Part shown: positions 1 to 8,440 of the stretch, in pieces
How positions within the stretch are numbered: position 1 is the first letter of the stretch
Layout of the letters: each line of letters begins with the position of its first letter
From: Streptomyces sp. NRRL WC-3605
Lineage (GTDB): Bacteria > Actinomycetota > Actinomycetes > Streptomycetales > Streptomycetaceae
Assembly (NCBI RefSeq): GCF_001509795.1
Contig: NZ_LLZN01000046.1
Location: forward strand, 1 to 64,000
Length of the DNA: 64,000 nucleotides
Reading direction: 5' to 3'
Notes under the pieces: generated by a model
What the model was told of the DNA's origin: nothing
The model's input: the letters and a program-made list of their open reading frames with translations, nothing else
The model's database searches: none
Made by a program: the position numbers and the translations under genes

Positions 1-1
1 C

Positions 2-235
2 CCCCAGCCGGCCCCCTCCACACCGGACGCCACCCCGTCCCCGGCCACCCTCCCGGCCCCGGCGACACCCCCCGCCACGCCGGAGCCGGCCGGGGCGGCG
101 ACACCGGCCCCGACCCCGGCGCCCACCACCCCGCAGGCCCCGCACTGCACCCTGCTGGACCTGGAGAAGTGGCTGGAGCAGCAGCTCGGCGGCCGGCTCT
201 CCGCGTGCCTGGACTGGGCGGAGCGCTACCGCTGA
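2..235 (+). CDS. C-terminal end of a Pro/Ala/Thr-rich, probably exported protein (5' truncated by window edge)
   Basis: The reading frame enters from the left edge and ends at TGA 233-235. The visible 77 residues are a Pro-Ala-Thr-rich stretch of about 48 residues, typical of a surface or periplasmic linker. A compact tail with two Cys follows (APHCTLLDLEKWLEQ, then RLSACLDWAERYR). No family is recognised. The end overlaps the end of the convergent acetyltransferase gene by 10 bp. Function unknown; placement outside the membrane is an inference from composition only. Confidence 0.55.
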   Translation, partial: PQPAPSTPDATPSPATLPAPATPPATPEPAGAATPAPTPAPTTPQAPHCTLLDLEKWLEQQLGGRLSACLDWAERYR

Positions 236-1338
236 GCCGCCGGCTCGGCGGCGTCCCGGCGCAGCACCTCCTTGGCCCGCCGCCGCGCGGCCGCCTCCGC
301 GACCGCGGCCCCCAGGAGCGGGGCGGTGCGCCGCCGGGCCAGCAGGAACCGCTGGTTGACGACCGTCGTCGGCAGCCAGCGGTACTTGTACGGCTCCGCG
401 CCCCGCAGCAGGCTCAGCGTGCGCAGCCCGTCCGACCCGAGATGCCCGGTCGCCCCGTGCAGCAGCATCGTCGCCACGTCCACCCGGCGCTGCCGCAGCT
501 GCGGGTCGAAGCCGTACAGGTACATGCCGGCCAGCGCGCCCGACAGCAGCGAGATGTTGACCGCCACCACCGAGCCGTCCAGCACGAACTCCGTCGTCGC
601 CACCTCCCCGGAGCGGGCCAGCGGGACCGCCGCGCGGACCAGGTGCTCCATGAACCGCGGCCGCAGATGCTCGGGCGACACCTGCCGGCCCTGCCACTGC
701 AGCCGGTGCAGCTCCAGGAGCCGGCGCAGCGCGGCCTCCGTGTCCTCGTGGGGCACGACCCGCCACTGCACCCCGAGCCGGGACAGCTGGTTGACCTTGC
801 TGCGGATCCGCCGGGCCCGGCCCGTCGGCAGCCGCCCCACCAGCTCCTCCATGGGGAGCGCGGGCAGTTCCAGGCAGAGCGAGTCGCGCAGCCGCTGCCG
901 CGGACCGCGCCAGGACAGGAACACCCGCTCCATCGCGCCGCCCGGCCGCACCTCGCGGAAGTCCACCAGGGCCGTACGGGCCAGGTCGGCCAGGGCGTCC
1001 GCGAGCGCCGCCGCGGCCGGCGCGCCCGCCGCCTCGTCGACCAGCACGTCGCAGAAGTCCGTGATGGTGCCGCCGAGCGGCACCAGCGCCGGCAGCGGGC
1101 CGTGCACCCGCATCAGCGGCGCCGCCGCCACCAGTTCGTCACCCCGGCGCACCAGGACCAGCCGCAGCCGGCCCGGCCTGCCGTACGACAGCCACCACGA
1201 GTGCAGCCAGGCGTGGCTCTGGAACGCCGTCGCCGACGGGCAGGCCCGGTGCAGCCGGCCCCACGCCTCGGCGAGTCCCGCGAAGGCGTGCTCGTCGGTG
1301 CACACCTCCGCCGTCAGCCGCCGTGCGGACGCCGTCAT
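226..1338 (-). CDS. GNAT/FemAB-like acyltransferase (CelD/BcsL type), last gene of the polysaccharide operon
   Basis: This 370-residue protein has the layout of the CelD/BcsL branch of GNAT-fold enzymes found in exopolysaccharide and cellulose clusters. Its N-terminal half includes WWLSYGRPGRLRLVLVRR. The C-terminal acyltransferase half has a positively charged segment (RRIRSKVNQLSRLGVQW) and the conserved region ending SLLRGAEPYKYRWLP, typical of the family. The start is the ATG whose ATGA overlaps the stop of the upstream Wzz-like gene. It probably acylates a sugar or a lipid-linked precursor of the polymer made by this operon; donor and acceptor cannot be read from sequence. Confidence 0.8.
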   Translation of the reverse strand: MTASARRLTAEVCTDEHAFAGLAEAWGRLHRACPSATAFQSHAWLHSWWLSYGRPGRLRLVLVRRGDELVAAAPLMRVHGPLPALVPLGGTITDFCDVLVDEAAGAPAAAALADALADLARTALVDFREVRPGGAMERVFLSWRGPRQRLRDSLCLELPALPMEELVGRLPTGRARRIRSKVNQLSRLGVQWRVVPHEDTEAALRRLLELHRLQWQGRQVSPEHLRPRFMEHLVRAAVPLARSGEVATTEFVLDGSVVAVNISLLSGALAGMYLYGFDPQLRQRRVDVATMLLHGATGHLGSDGLRTLSLLRGAEPYKYRWLPTTVVNQRFLLARRRTAPLLGAAVAEAAARRRAKEVLRRDAAEPAAQR

Positions 1339-2018
1339 CCGCGGGTCTCCTGGACGTCGGCGGCCCCGGCGGGACCCGGCACCGACGCCCGGCCCAGGTC
1401 CTCCTCCGCGCCCGGCCCACCGGACCGCCGGCGCGGCCGGGCCAGCATCGCCAGACCGCCGAGCAGCCCGCCGGCGCTCGCGCCCACCAGCGCGGTCAGC
1501 CCCGGCGACGCCGACGACGGCTCGCCCGGGCGCAGCGCACGGGACAGGTTCTCCAGCCGGATGCCGGTCCGGTCCTTGGCGTAGCCCGCCTCGGTGACCA
1601 GCGCGCGGGACACGGCGTTGGCGATGTCGACGGCCTGCCCGGGGCTGGACGAGGTCGCCGAGACCGCGACCATCGGCGCGTCCGGCGACGTGGCCACCTC
1701 CACGCTCTCGCGCAGCGTCGACACCGGCACATTCGCCCACATCTGGGCGTCCCCGAGCACCGCGAGCTGGGTGGCGACCCGGCCGTAGGCCTGCGCGAAG
1801 CCCAGCGCGTCGGTGCAGTCGGCCTCGGTCGTGCCGTTCGGCACGGCCACCACGGAACTGGTCGCCGTGTACTGCGGGGGCTTCACCAGCCCGTACACGC
1901 CACCGGCCAGGGCACCGGTCAGCGCGGTGGCGGGCACCAGCGCCCACACGGGCAGCCGTCCGAGCCGGGCACGGGCCCGGTCCCACAGCGGAGCGCGCTC
2001 AGCGGGGTTGTCTGTCAT
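1335..2018 (-). CDS. Wzz/chain-length-determinant-like membrane protein
   Basis: This 227-residue protein has a membrane segment near residues 24-45 (VWALVPATALTGALAGGVYG), an extracytoplasmic domain beginning KPPQYTATSSVVAV, and a second membrane segment near 175-195 rich in Gly and Leu. This two-TM topology with a beta-rich first half is that of the Wzz domain of polysaccharide co-polymerases, which set chain length. The cytoplasmic tail is short and lacks a Walker ATPase, so it is not a fused BY-kinase and no separate kinase is visible in the operon. ATGA overlap with the downstream acyltransferase; the upstream glycosyltransferase stop lies at 2015. Confidence 0.75.
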   Translation of the reverse strand: MTDNPAERAPLWDRARARLGRLPVWALVPATALTGALAGGVYGLVKPPQYTATSSVVAVPNGTTEADCTDALGFAQAYGRVATQLAVLGDAQMWANVPVSTLRESVEVATSPDAPMVAVSATSSSPGQAVDIANAVSRALVTEAGYAKDRTGIRLENLSRALRPGEPSSASPGLTALVGASAGGLLGGLAMLARPRRRSGGPGAEEDLGRASVPGPAGAADVQETRG

Positions 2019-3157
2019 GAGGGACTCACTTCCAGGTTCGAGCCGGCCGAAGCGGCCGTGTACAGATCCATCAGCTGCCGCGCGGTCCGCGCGATGTCGT
2101 AGTGCCGCACCACGTCCGGGGCGCACCGCTCGGCGGGCCCGACCGCCCGCAGCGCCAGCAGTTCCCGCGCGTACGCCCCGGCCCCGCCGACGACCCGCCG
2201 CGCGCCGGGCACCGCCCGCGCCGGCAGGTCCTCGACGGCCGGGCAGCTCGCGTACCGCACGGGCAGCCCGGCGGCCAGCGCCTCCAGCACCGCCAGCCCG
2301 AAGGACTCCTCCGGCGACGGCGACGCGAGCACGTCCATCGCGGACAGCAGGGCGGGCAGATCGGGCGCGCCGTCGTGCGGGTCGGGCAGGTACGGCCGTT
2401 CACCGGTCAGCACCAGCCGGGCATCGACGCCCCGTTCCCGGGCGGCGCGGCGCAGCGCCGCATCCTCGGGCCCGCCGCCGACCAGCAGCAGCCGTACGTC
2501 GTCCGGGAGCTGGGCCAGCGCCGCCACCAGCAGGTCGAACCGCTTGCCGGGGGCCAGACGCCCCACACCGCCGACGACGTACGCGTCCTCGGGCAGCCCG
2601 TAGTACGCGCGCGCCTCCTTGCGGCGCACCTCGTCGTAGGAGAACCGGGACGCGTCGATGCCGTTCGGGATGACCCGGATGCGCTGCCCCGGCACACCCC
2701 AGCGCCGCAGCCGTTGCGCCACCGTCGGCGAGACGGCGACCGTGACGCGCCCGAGGCGCTCGCCCGCCAGGTACAGCGCCCGCACCCCGGGGCTGTGCGG
2801 GCGCCCCTCCAGCCGGGTCGCGCCGATCGAGTGCTCGGTTGCCACGACGGCCCGCACCCCGGCCAGCCGCGCGGCGAGCCGCCCGTACAGGCAGGCCCGG
2901 TACAGATGCGTGTGCACCAGGTCGTAGCCGCCGCCCCGGATCAGCCGGGTCAGCCGGGGCAGGACGTCCAGGTCCCGGTTGCCGCCCATCCCGAGGTGGG
3001 CGACCCGGACCCCGTCGGCCGCCAGACCGGCGGCGACCGGTCCGGGGTTGGTCAGCGTCACCACGTCGCAGCGCGCCGGGAGATGCCGCAGCAGCAGCCG
3101 CAGCTGCTGTTCCGCGCCGCCGACGCCGAGACCGGTGATGACGTGCAGGACCCTCAC
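2015..3157 (-). CDS. Family 4-type glycosyltransferase
   Basis: A 380-residue GT-B glycosyltransferase. The N-terminal acceptor domain starts VRVLHVITGLGVGGAEQQL, the usual Gly-rich loop of GT4 enzymes. The C-terminal nucleotide-sugar domain contains GGVGRLAPGKRFD and the retaining E-x7-E element in ASPSPEESFGLAVLEALAAG. The GTG start at 3157 forms a GTGA overlap with the stop of the deacetylase gene. It presumably adds a sugar to the undecaprenyl-linked repeat unit on the cytoplasmic face; donor and linkage unknown. Confidence 0.88.
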   Translation of the reverse strand: MRVLHVITGLGVGGAEQQLRLLLRHLPARCDVVTLTNPGPVAAGLAADGVRVAHLGMGGNRDLDVLPRLTRLIRGGGYDLVHTHLYRACLYGRLAARLAGVRAVVATEHSIGATRLEGRPHSPGVRALYLAGERLGRVTVAVSPTVAQRLRRWGVPGQRIRVIPNGIDASRFSYDEVRRKEARAYYGLPEDAYVVGGVGRLAPGKRFDLLVAALAQLPDDVRLLLVGGGPEDAALRRAARERGVDARLVLTGERPYLPDPHDGAPDLPALLSAMDVLASPSPEESFGLAVLEALAAGLPVRYASCPAVEDLPARAVPGARRVVGGAGAYARELLALRAVGPAERCAPDVVRHYDIARTARQLMDLYTAASAGSNLEVSPS

Positions 3158-3945
3158 GCCGCCTCCAGGGCCCGGCCGTAGACGCGGGCCAGCCGCCGCT
3201 TGAGCTCCAGCCGCACCGAGTTGTCGGCCTGCCCCATGTGGATGCGGGGCAGCGCGAAGTCGCCGCGGGCCGGCGGGGAGGGCGCGATCGCGCACGCGTA
3301 GCGGTAGCCGGCCCGGCGCACGGCGTCGACGGCCCGCGCGTCGTGGTAGCCGTACGGGTAGCAGAACCCGACCACGTCGTCGCCGACGAGCGCGGCGAGC
3401 CGCTGCCGGCTCTCGGCGACCTCGGTGTGCAGCACCTCGTCGGGCGCGCGGGTCAGATCGAGGTGCGTCATCCCGTGCGAGGCGACCTCCATCCCGGCCG
3501 CCGCCGCCTCGCGCACCCCGTCCTCGTCCAGCAGCGCCTTGCGAGGGCCCGTCGGCTCCCACACGTTCGTGCCGCCGAGCAGCCCGGGCAGCACGAACAC
3601 CGTGGCCGTGAAGCCGCGGCGGCGCAGCACGGGCAGCGCCTCGCCGACGAAGTCGGTGTAGCCGTCGTCGAAGGTCAGCCCGACCAGGCCGCGTTCGGTG
3701 CCCCGGTCCCGGGCCGCGAGCAGCTCGCGCACGCTCACCCCGCGCAGCCCGCGCCCGGCCAGCCAGGCGAGCTGCCGCTCCAGGCGTGCCGGGGTGACGG
3801 TCACGTTGTACGGGTCGTCGGGGTCGGTGGAGACCGAGTGGTACATGGCCACCCAGGCGGCGGAGTCCCGCCTGCGGCGGCCCCCCACGACGGGCTGGGG
3901 CACGGGTTCGGCCACGCGCGGCGCGGCGGAGATGTCAGCGACCAT
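3154..3945 (-). CDS. Polysaccharide deacetylase (NodB domain)
   Basis: This 263-residue protein has the NodB signature. The catalytic/metal Asp pair lies in TFDDGYTDF (residues 91-99), the metal His motif in SHGMTH (156-161), and a later conserved segment is FCYPYGYHD. The family removes N-acetyl groups from GlcNAc-type polymers or intermediates. No cleavable signal peptide is evident (the N-terminus is MVADISAAPRVAEP), so it may act in the cytoplasm or be anchored by partners. The ATG at 3945 overlaps the end of the flippase gene by 11 bp, implying translational coupling. Confidence 0.88.
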   Translation of the reverse strand: MVADISAAPRVAEPVPQPVVGGRRRRDSAAWVAMYHSVSTDPDDPYNVTVTPARLERQLAWLAGRGLRGVSVRELLAARDRGTERGLVGLTFDDGYTDFVGEALPVLRRRGFTATVFVLPGLLGGTNVWEPTGPRKALLDEDGVREAAAAGMEVASHGMTHLDLTRAPDEVLHTEVAESRQRLAALVGDDVVGFCYPYGYHDARAVDAVRRAGYRYACAIAPSPPARGDFALPRIHMGQADNSVRLELKRRLARVYGRALEAA

Positions 3946-5644
3946 GACGGAGCTTTCGTGTGAGAGGGCTGCGGACGGAATGCGGGAGGGAAAGCAGCAG
4001 GGAGCGGACGCCCGCCGCGTCGAGGAGCCACGCCAGCGCCACGAACACGGCGCTCGCACAGGCGCAGCCGGCGGCGGCGGACAGCGCGGGGGCGTCGGCC
4101 AGACCGGCGCCGAACAGCCCGGCGAGGGTGGCGCCCACGGCGGCAGCCACCGGGCGGGCCAGCGCCCCCGCGACCCGGGGGACCCGCACCGGCACCGACT
4201 GCGGGCCCAGCCCGAGCAGCAGGAGCAGCGCGGTCAGGGTGATGCCGGCCGCGTTCGCGGCCGCGATCCCGCGCGCCCCCCACGGCCCCACGGCCCAGGC
4301 GCTCAGCCCGATGGTGGCGACCGCGCCGATGCCCATGACGGCCGGCGGGTACCAGCTGGTGCGGCCCGTCGAGAAGTACGACCGCACGAGCGCGCCCACC
4401 AGGGTGTGCCCCAGCAGCCCGAGCGCGTACACCCTCATGACCGAGGCGGTCGCGGCGGTGTCCCCGGCGGTGAACGCGCCCCGCTGGAACAGCAGCTGCA
4501 CGATCCCCGGCGCGCAGGCCACCACCACGCTCGTGCCGAACAGCACCACGCAGGCCATCAGCACCAGGTCCCGCTCGACCCGGTCCCGCGCCCGCCGGAC
4601 GTCGCCCTCGGCGACGGCCCGCGCCACCACCGGGAAGGTCACTACGCACACCATCATCGCCAGCGACATCGGCAACTGGGCGACCTTCTGGGCGTAGTTG
4701 AGGTGCGAGATGGCACCGGCCGGCAGCCCGGAGGCGAAGTACCGCTCGATGAGGACCTGCGACTGCCGGCCCACCGCGAACAGCAGCACCGCGCACACCA
4801 GGCCCACCGTGAAGGCCCGCACACCGTCCCGGTCCTGACCGGGTGTGCGCGGGGCACCGGTCCCGGCCGGCCGCCGCGCGAGGCGCCGCCACAGCGACGG
4901 CGCCTGCGCGAGCGCCATGGCGCACCCGCCGAGCGCGACCCCGAGCGCCGCCGCCCGCACACCCCAGCGCGCGGCGAGTACGGACATCGTCGCGATGATG
5001 ACCGCGTTGTACGCGATGTAGATGGCGCCCGGCGCGAGATAGCTGCGGTGCGCGCGCAGCGCCGCGCTGCAGTACCCGGCCAGACCGAAGCTCAGCACAC
5101 AGGTCCCGGTCAGCCGGGTGCAGTCCACCGCGAGCGACGCGTCGGACAGCCCCGGCGCGAGCACCGCGACCAGCAGCGGCGCCCCGAGCACGAGGAGGGC
5201 GGCCGCGCCGGCCAGGGCCAGGCACAGCCGCGGCAGCGAGGCGGCCACCAGGGCCCGCACCGGGTCGGGACCGGCCGGCCCGCGCCCACGCCGCGCGAGC
5301 GCCAGGCTGAACGCCGGTACGAGCACGAACGCCATGCCGTCCTCGATCAGCAGCGTCGACGCCATCTCCGGGACCGTCCAGGCCACCAGGAACGCGTCGG
5401 TCTCCGCCCCGGCGCCGAAGAGATGCGCGAGCGTCTGGTCCCGGCCGAGCCCGAGCACCGCCGCCGCCATCGACAGCGCGGCCGACAGCAGCGTCGCCCG
5501 CGCGAGGAAACGCCCCGACACGACCCCCGCCGCGCGGGGCGCGGCGTCCGGCGCGGGACCGGCCGGCCGCGGGACACCGTCGCCCGCCGCAGCGCCCCCG
5601 CTCCCCGCCGGGGCGTCCGAGCGTTCCTCCGCGCGGGACCTCAC
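3935..5644 (-). CDS. MurJ/Wzx-like lipid-linked oligosaccharide flippase
   Basis: A 569-residue polytopic membrane protein with about 13-14 hydrophobic segments and the MVF/MurJ hallmark region GAGAETDAFLVAWTVPEMAS after the first helix. Members flip lipid II or other undecaprenyl-linked sugars. In a polysaccharide operon the likely substrate is the repeat unit, in the place usually taken by Wzx. The GTG start at 5644 gives a GTGA overlap with the O-antigen-ligase-like gene. The first about 55 residues are hydrophilic and Pro/Ala-rich; an internal GTG just before SGRFLARATLL is an alternative start. Confidence 0.82.
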   Translation of the reverse strand: MRSRAEERSDAPAGSGGAAAGDGVPRPAGPAPDAAPRAAGVVSGRFLARATLLSAALSMAAAVLGLGRDQTLAHLFGAGAETDAFLVAWTVPEMASTLLIEDGMAFVLVPAFSLALARRGRGPAGPDPVRALVAASLPRLCLALAGAAALLVLGAPLLVAVLAPGLSDASLAVDCTRLTGTCVLSFGLAGYCSAALRAHRSYLAPGAIYIAYNAVIIATMSVLAARWGVRAAALGVALGGCAMALAQAPSLWRRLARRPAGTGAPRTPGQDRDGVRAFTVGLVCAVLLFAVGRQSQVLIERYFASGLPAGAISHLNYAQKVAQLPMSLAMMVCVVTFPVVARAVAEGDVRRARDRVERDLVLMACVVLFGTSVVVACAPGIVQLLFQRGAFTAGDTAATASVMRVYALGLLGHTLVGALVRSYFSTGRTSWYPPAVMGIGAVATIGLSAWAVGPWGARGIAAANAAGITLTALLLLLGLGPQSVPVRVPRVAGALARPVAAAVGATLAGLFGAGLADAPALSAAAGCACASAVFVALAWLLDAAGVRSLLLSLPHSVRSPLTRKLRHGR

Positions 5645-6978
5645 CGGGCCCCCGCTTCCCGGGCCGCGTCCCCGGACAGCGCCCACCAGCCGGCCAGCCC
5701 GAGGCAGACCGCCGTCAGCACGGTCGACGGCCCGCCGATGTCGGCGTACAGGAAGTTGACGAGCTGCCACAGCAGCAGTCCGCAGGACACCAGCGCGCAG
5801 TCCCGGACGCGGCCCGCACCGCGCCGCAGCCGGCGCAGCGCGCACACCAGCAGTGCCAGCCAGCTGCCCGCGACCGTGACCAGGCCCAGCAGCCCCTGCT
5901 CGCTCAGCAGCAGCAGATACATGTTGTGCGGCGACAGCAGCGGCTGCCGCACGAACGCCTGCCCGGCGCCCTCGGTGTCGCTGCCCGACGACAGCGCCAG
6001 CGAGGCGTGCCCGTCGCGGTGCGCGGGGAAGCCCTTCAGACCGACACCGGTCAGCGGGTGCGCGCTCCACATGTCCGTGGCGGCCGCCCACATCGTGTAC
6101 CGGTCGACGACCGACTGGTCAGGGGCGTCGGTGACCTGCGTGATGCTGGTCAGCCGCTCCTCCAGCGCCGCCGCGCCCACCCCGAACCCGCCCACCAGCA
6201 CCACGGCCGCCGCGACCACGGCCGCGAACACCTTCGCCGCCCGCCGCACCCCGGCCAGCAGCAGGACCACTGCGCAGGTCACGGCCGTGGCGATCCACGC
6301 GCCCCGGCTGAACGACACCGCGAGCGGCACGAGCAGCACCGCCGCGCACCCGGCCGCCACCAGCCGCTGCCGCACCGACCGCGTGCCGAGCGCCAGCCCG
6401 GTCGCGGCCACCACGCCGAGCGCCACGACGTTCGCCATCCCCATCACGTCGGACGGCCCGAACGTCCCCACCGCCCGGACGAACGCTCCCTGGTACGACG
6501 CCCCGGTGCCGGTCAGGTACTGCTTGACGCCGATCCCGCCCTGCCACAGCGCCAGGCCGACCAGGGACCACAGCAGCAGCCGCGCCCCGCGCCGGTCGCG
6601 CACCAGCAGCGTCACCGCGACCGGGATCAGCACGAACACCTGGAGGTGCCGGGCCAGTCCGGTCAGCGCGTCCCCGGAGGTCGCGGCGCCCGTCGCGGCC
6701 AGCGCGATGCCCACCACCGGCAGCCCGAGCACCAGCACGGCGGTCCGGGACAGCGGCCGCCGCCCGCGTACCACCGCCTGCCCGACGGCACACAGCACGG
6801 CCAGCGCCGAGGCCGCGTCGGCCGGAGTGACGGAACCGCCCGCCCGGACCGGGAGACCGAGCAGCACGACGATCGCCACGACCGGCAGCACCGGCAGCAG
6901 CGGCAGGACCGGGCGCAGCCGGGGCGGCACGGGCAGCGTGGGCGTGGTCCGGGTCAGGACCGCGGGGGACGTCGTCAT
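5641..6978 (-). CDS. O-antigen ligase/polymerase family membrane protein (Wzy/WaaL-like)
   Basis: This 445-residue integral membrane protein has about 12 hydrophobic segments and one large hydrophilic loop near residues 265-335. The loop contains DQSVVDRYTMWAAATDMW and HPLTGVGLKGFP, the arrangement expected for the Wzy_C/O-antigen ligase domain. The family polymerises or ligates lipid-linked oligosaccharides on the outer face of the membrane. It sits between the initiating transferase gene (7-bp gap) and the flippase gene (GTGA overlap), consistent with a Wzy-type pathway. Confidence 0.82.
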   Translation of the reverse strand: MTTSPAVLTRTTPTLPVPPRLRPVLPLLPVLPVVAIVVLLGLPVRAGGSVTPADAASALAVLCAVGQAVVRGRRPLSRTAVLVLGLPVVGIALAATGAATSGDALTGLARHLQVFVLIPVAVTLLVRDRRGARLLLWSLVGLALWQGGIGVKQYLTGTGASYQGAFVRAVGTFGPSDVMGMANVVALGVVAATGLALGTRSVRQRLVAAGCAAVLLVPLAVSFSRGAWIATAVTCAVVLLLAGVRRAAKVFAAVVAAAVVLVGGFGVGAAALEERLTSITQVTDAPDQSVVDRYTMWAAATDMWSAHPLTGVGLKGFPAHRDGHASLALSSGSDTEGAGQAFVRQPLLSPHNMYLLLLSEQGLLGLVTVAGSWLALLVCALRRLRRGAGRVRDCALVSCGLLLWQLVNFLYADIGGPSTVLTAVCLGLAGWWALSGDAAREAGAR

Positions 6979-6985
6979 CGTGGGC

Positions 6986-8440
6986 TCAGCTCCCCGTCGG
7001 CCGGACGAACTGGGCCGCCGTGCGCAGCAGGATGCAGACGTCCTGCCACAGCGACCATTCGTCGATGTAGGCGTTGTCGTAGCGGGCCCGGTCCTCGATC
7101 GAGGTGTCGCCGCGCAGCCCGTTGATCTGCGCCAGCCCGGTGATCCCGGTGCGCATCCGGTGCCGCGCCGGATAGCCGGGGTGCGCCTGGCTGAACCGGT
7201 CCACGAAGTACGGCCGTTCGGGCCGCGGGCCGACCAGGCTCATGTCCCCGCGGAAGACGTTCCACAGCTGGAGCAGCTCGTCCAGGGAGGTGCGGCGCAG
7301 GAAGTGGCAGAAGCGGCTCATGTCCTGCTGGTTCGCGACGCTCCAGCGGGTCGCCGCCTCGTGCTCGCTGGCGGGCCGGTGCGTGCGCAGCTTCAGCATC
7401 GTGAACGGCCGCCCGTCGCGCCCGATCCGCTCCTGCCGGAAGACGACGCCGGGCCCGTCCATGACCCGCAGCGCCAGCGCGCACCCCAGCAGCACCGGGC
7501 CGGTCAGGACCAGCAGCGCGCCCGAGAGCAGCACGTCCAGCAGCCGCTTGAGGCCCGCGCCGGGCCGCCGCCCGTCCTCCTGCCGCAGCGGCCTGCGCGC
7601 GAAGCCGGCCAGATGCCCGGTCCGCCCGCCCAGGCCGTACGGCCCGGAGTCGGCGTCCAGCTCCCACAAAGCGCACCCCGACGCGGCCAGCCCCCGCAGC
7701 ACCGCCGCCTGTTCCACCCGGGTCGCGGCCCCCACGACCAGTACCGCCCCCACCCGGTCGCGGGCCAGCGCCCGGCGCGCCTCCAGAGCCGTCGTGAACA
7801 CCGGCAGCCCCGTCTCGTCGGCCACGTCACCGGGCGCGTCCATGCCCTCGGCGACCAGCCCGACCGGCCGCACCCCGCACCCCGGGCGGCGCAGCAGTGC
7901 GGCGGCCACCTGCCGGGCCGTCGCGACCGGGCCGACGATCAGCGCCGGCGACGGCCGCCGCCGCAGCGCCCGGCGCCGCAGCCCCTGCACCACCGCCCGG
8001 CCCGCGCACGCCGCCGCACCGTGCACGGCGACGACGGCGACCAGGGCCGACGGCGACAGCGACCACGGCGACAGCGCCGCCACCACCGCCCAGCCGACCG
8101 CGATCCGGCCGCAGACGGCCGGCACGTCGTCCAGCGCCCCGCGTACCAGCGAGGTGTCGTACAGCCCGGCCCACCGGTTCAGTGCGAAGACCCCGACCGC
8201 CAGGACGGCGAGGACCAGCGGATCCCGGTGCGCGGCGGGCAGCGCCAGCGCCCCCGCCAGGACCGCGACGCCGTCGGCGAGCCACAGCGACAGCCGCGCG
8301 TCCGGCCGGCGGCGGCGCGGCCCGCGCCCGGCGGCCGGCCCCCGTCCGCCGGGGAGCCCGCCGGGGGCCGGAACGGAGAGGGCGCCCTCGGGCGCCCGAT
8401 GCTGCCCCGCGGGCGAGGCGACGAAGCTTTCCGCGGTCAT
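6986..8440 (-). CDS. Polyprenyl glycosylphosphotransferase (initiating sugar transferase)
   Basis: This 484-residue protein combines several N-terminal membrane helices and a CoA-binding-like central domain with a C-terminal bacterial sugar transferase domain (about 290-484). Diagnostic segments are KRLLDVLLSGALLVLTGP, FRQERIGRDGRPFTMLKLRT, the LRRTSLDELLQLWNV helix, the catalytic MSLVGPRPE element and GITGLAQINGLRGD. It transfers a sugar-1-phosphate to undecaprenyl phosphate, starting repeat-unit synthesis. The ATG at 8440 overlaps the stop of the first operon gene (ATGA). Confidence 0.92.
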   Translation of the reverse strand: MTAESFVASPAGQHRAPEGALSVPAPGGLPGGRGPAAGRGPRRRRPDARLSLWLADGVAVLAGALALPAAHRDPLVLAVLAVGVFALNRWAGLYDTSLVRGALDDVPAVCGRIAVGWAVVAALSPWSLSPSALVAVVAVHGAAACAGRAVVQGLRRRALRRRPSPALIVGPVATARQVAAALLRRPGCGVRPVGLVAEGMDAPGDVADETGLPVFTTALEARRALARDRVGAVLVVGAATRVEQAAVLRGLAASGCALWELDADSGPYGLGGRTGHLAGFARRPLRQEDGRRPGAGLKRLLDVLLSGALLVLTGPVLLGCALALRVMDGPGVVFRQERIGRDGRPFTMLKLRTHRPASEHEAATRWSVANQQDMSRFCHFLRRTSLDELLQLWNVFRGDMSLVGPRPERPYFVDRFSQAHPGYPARHRMRTGITGLAQINGLRGDTSIEDRARYDNAYIDEWSLWQDVCILLRTAAQFVRPTGS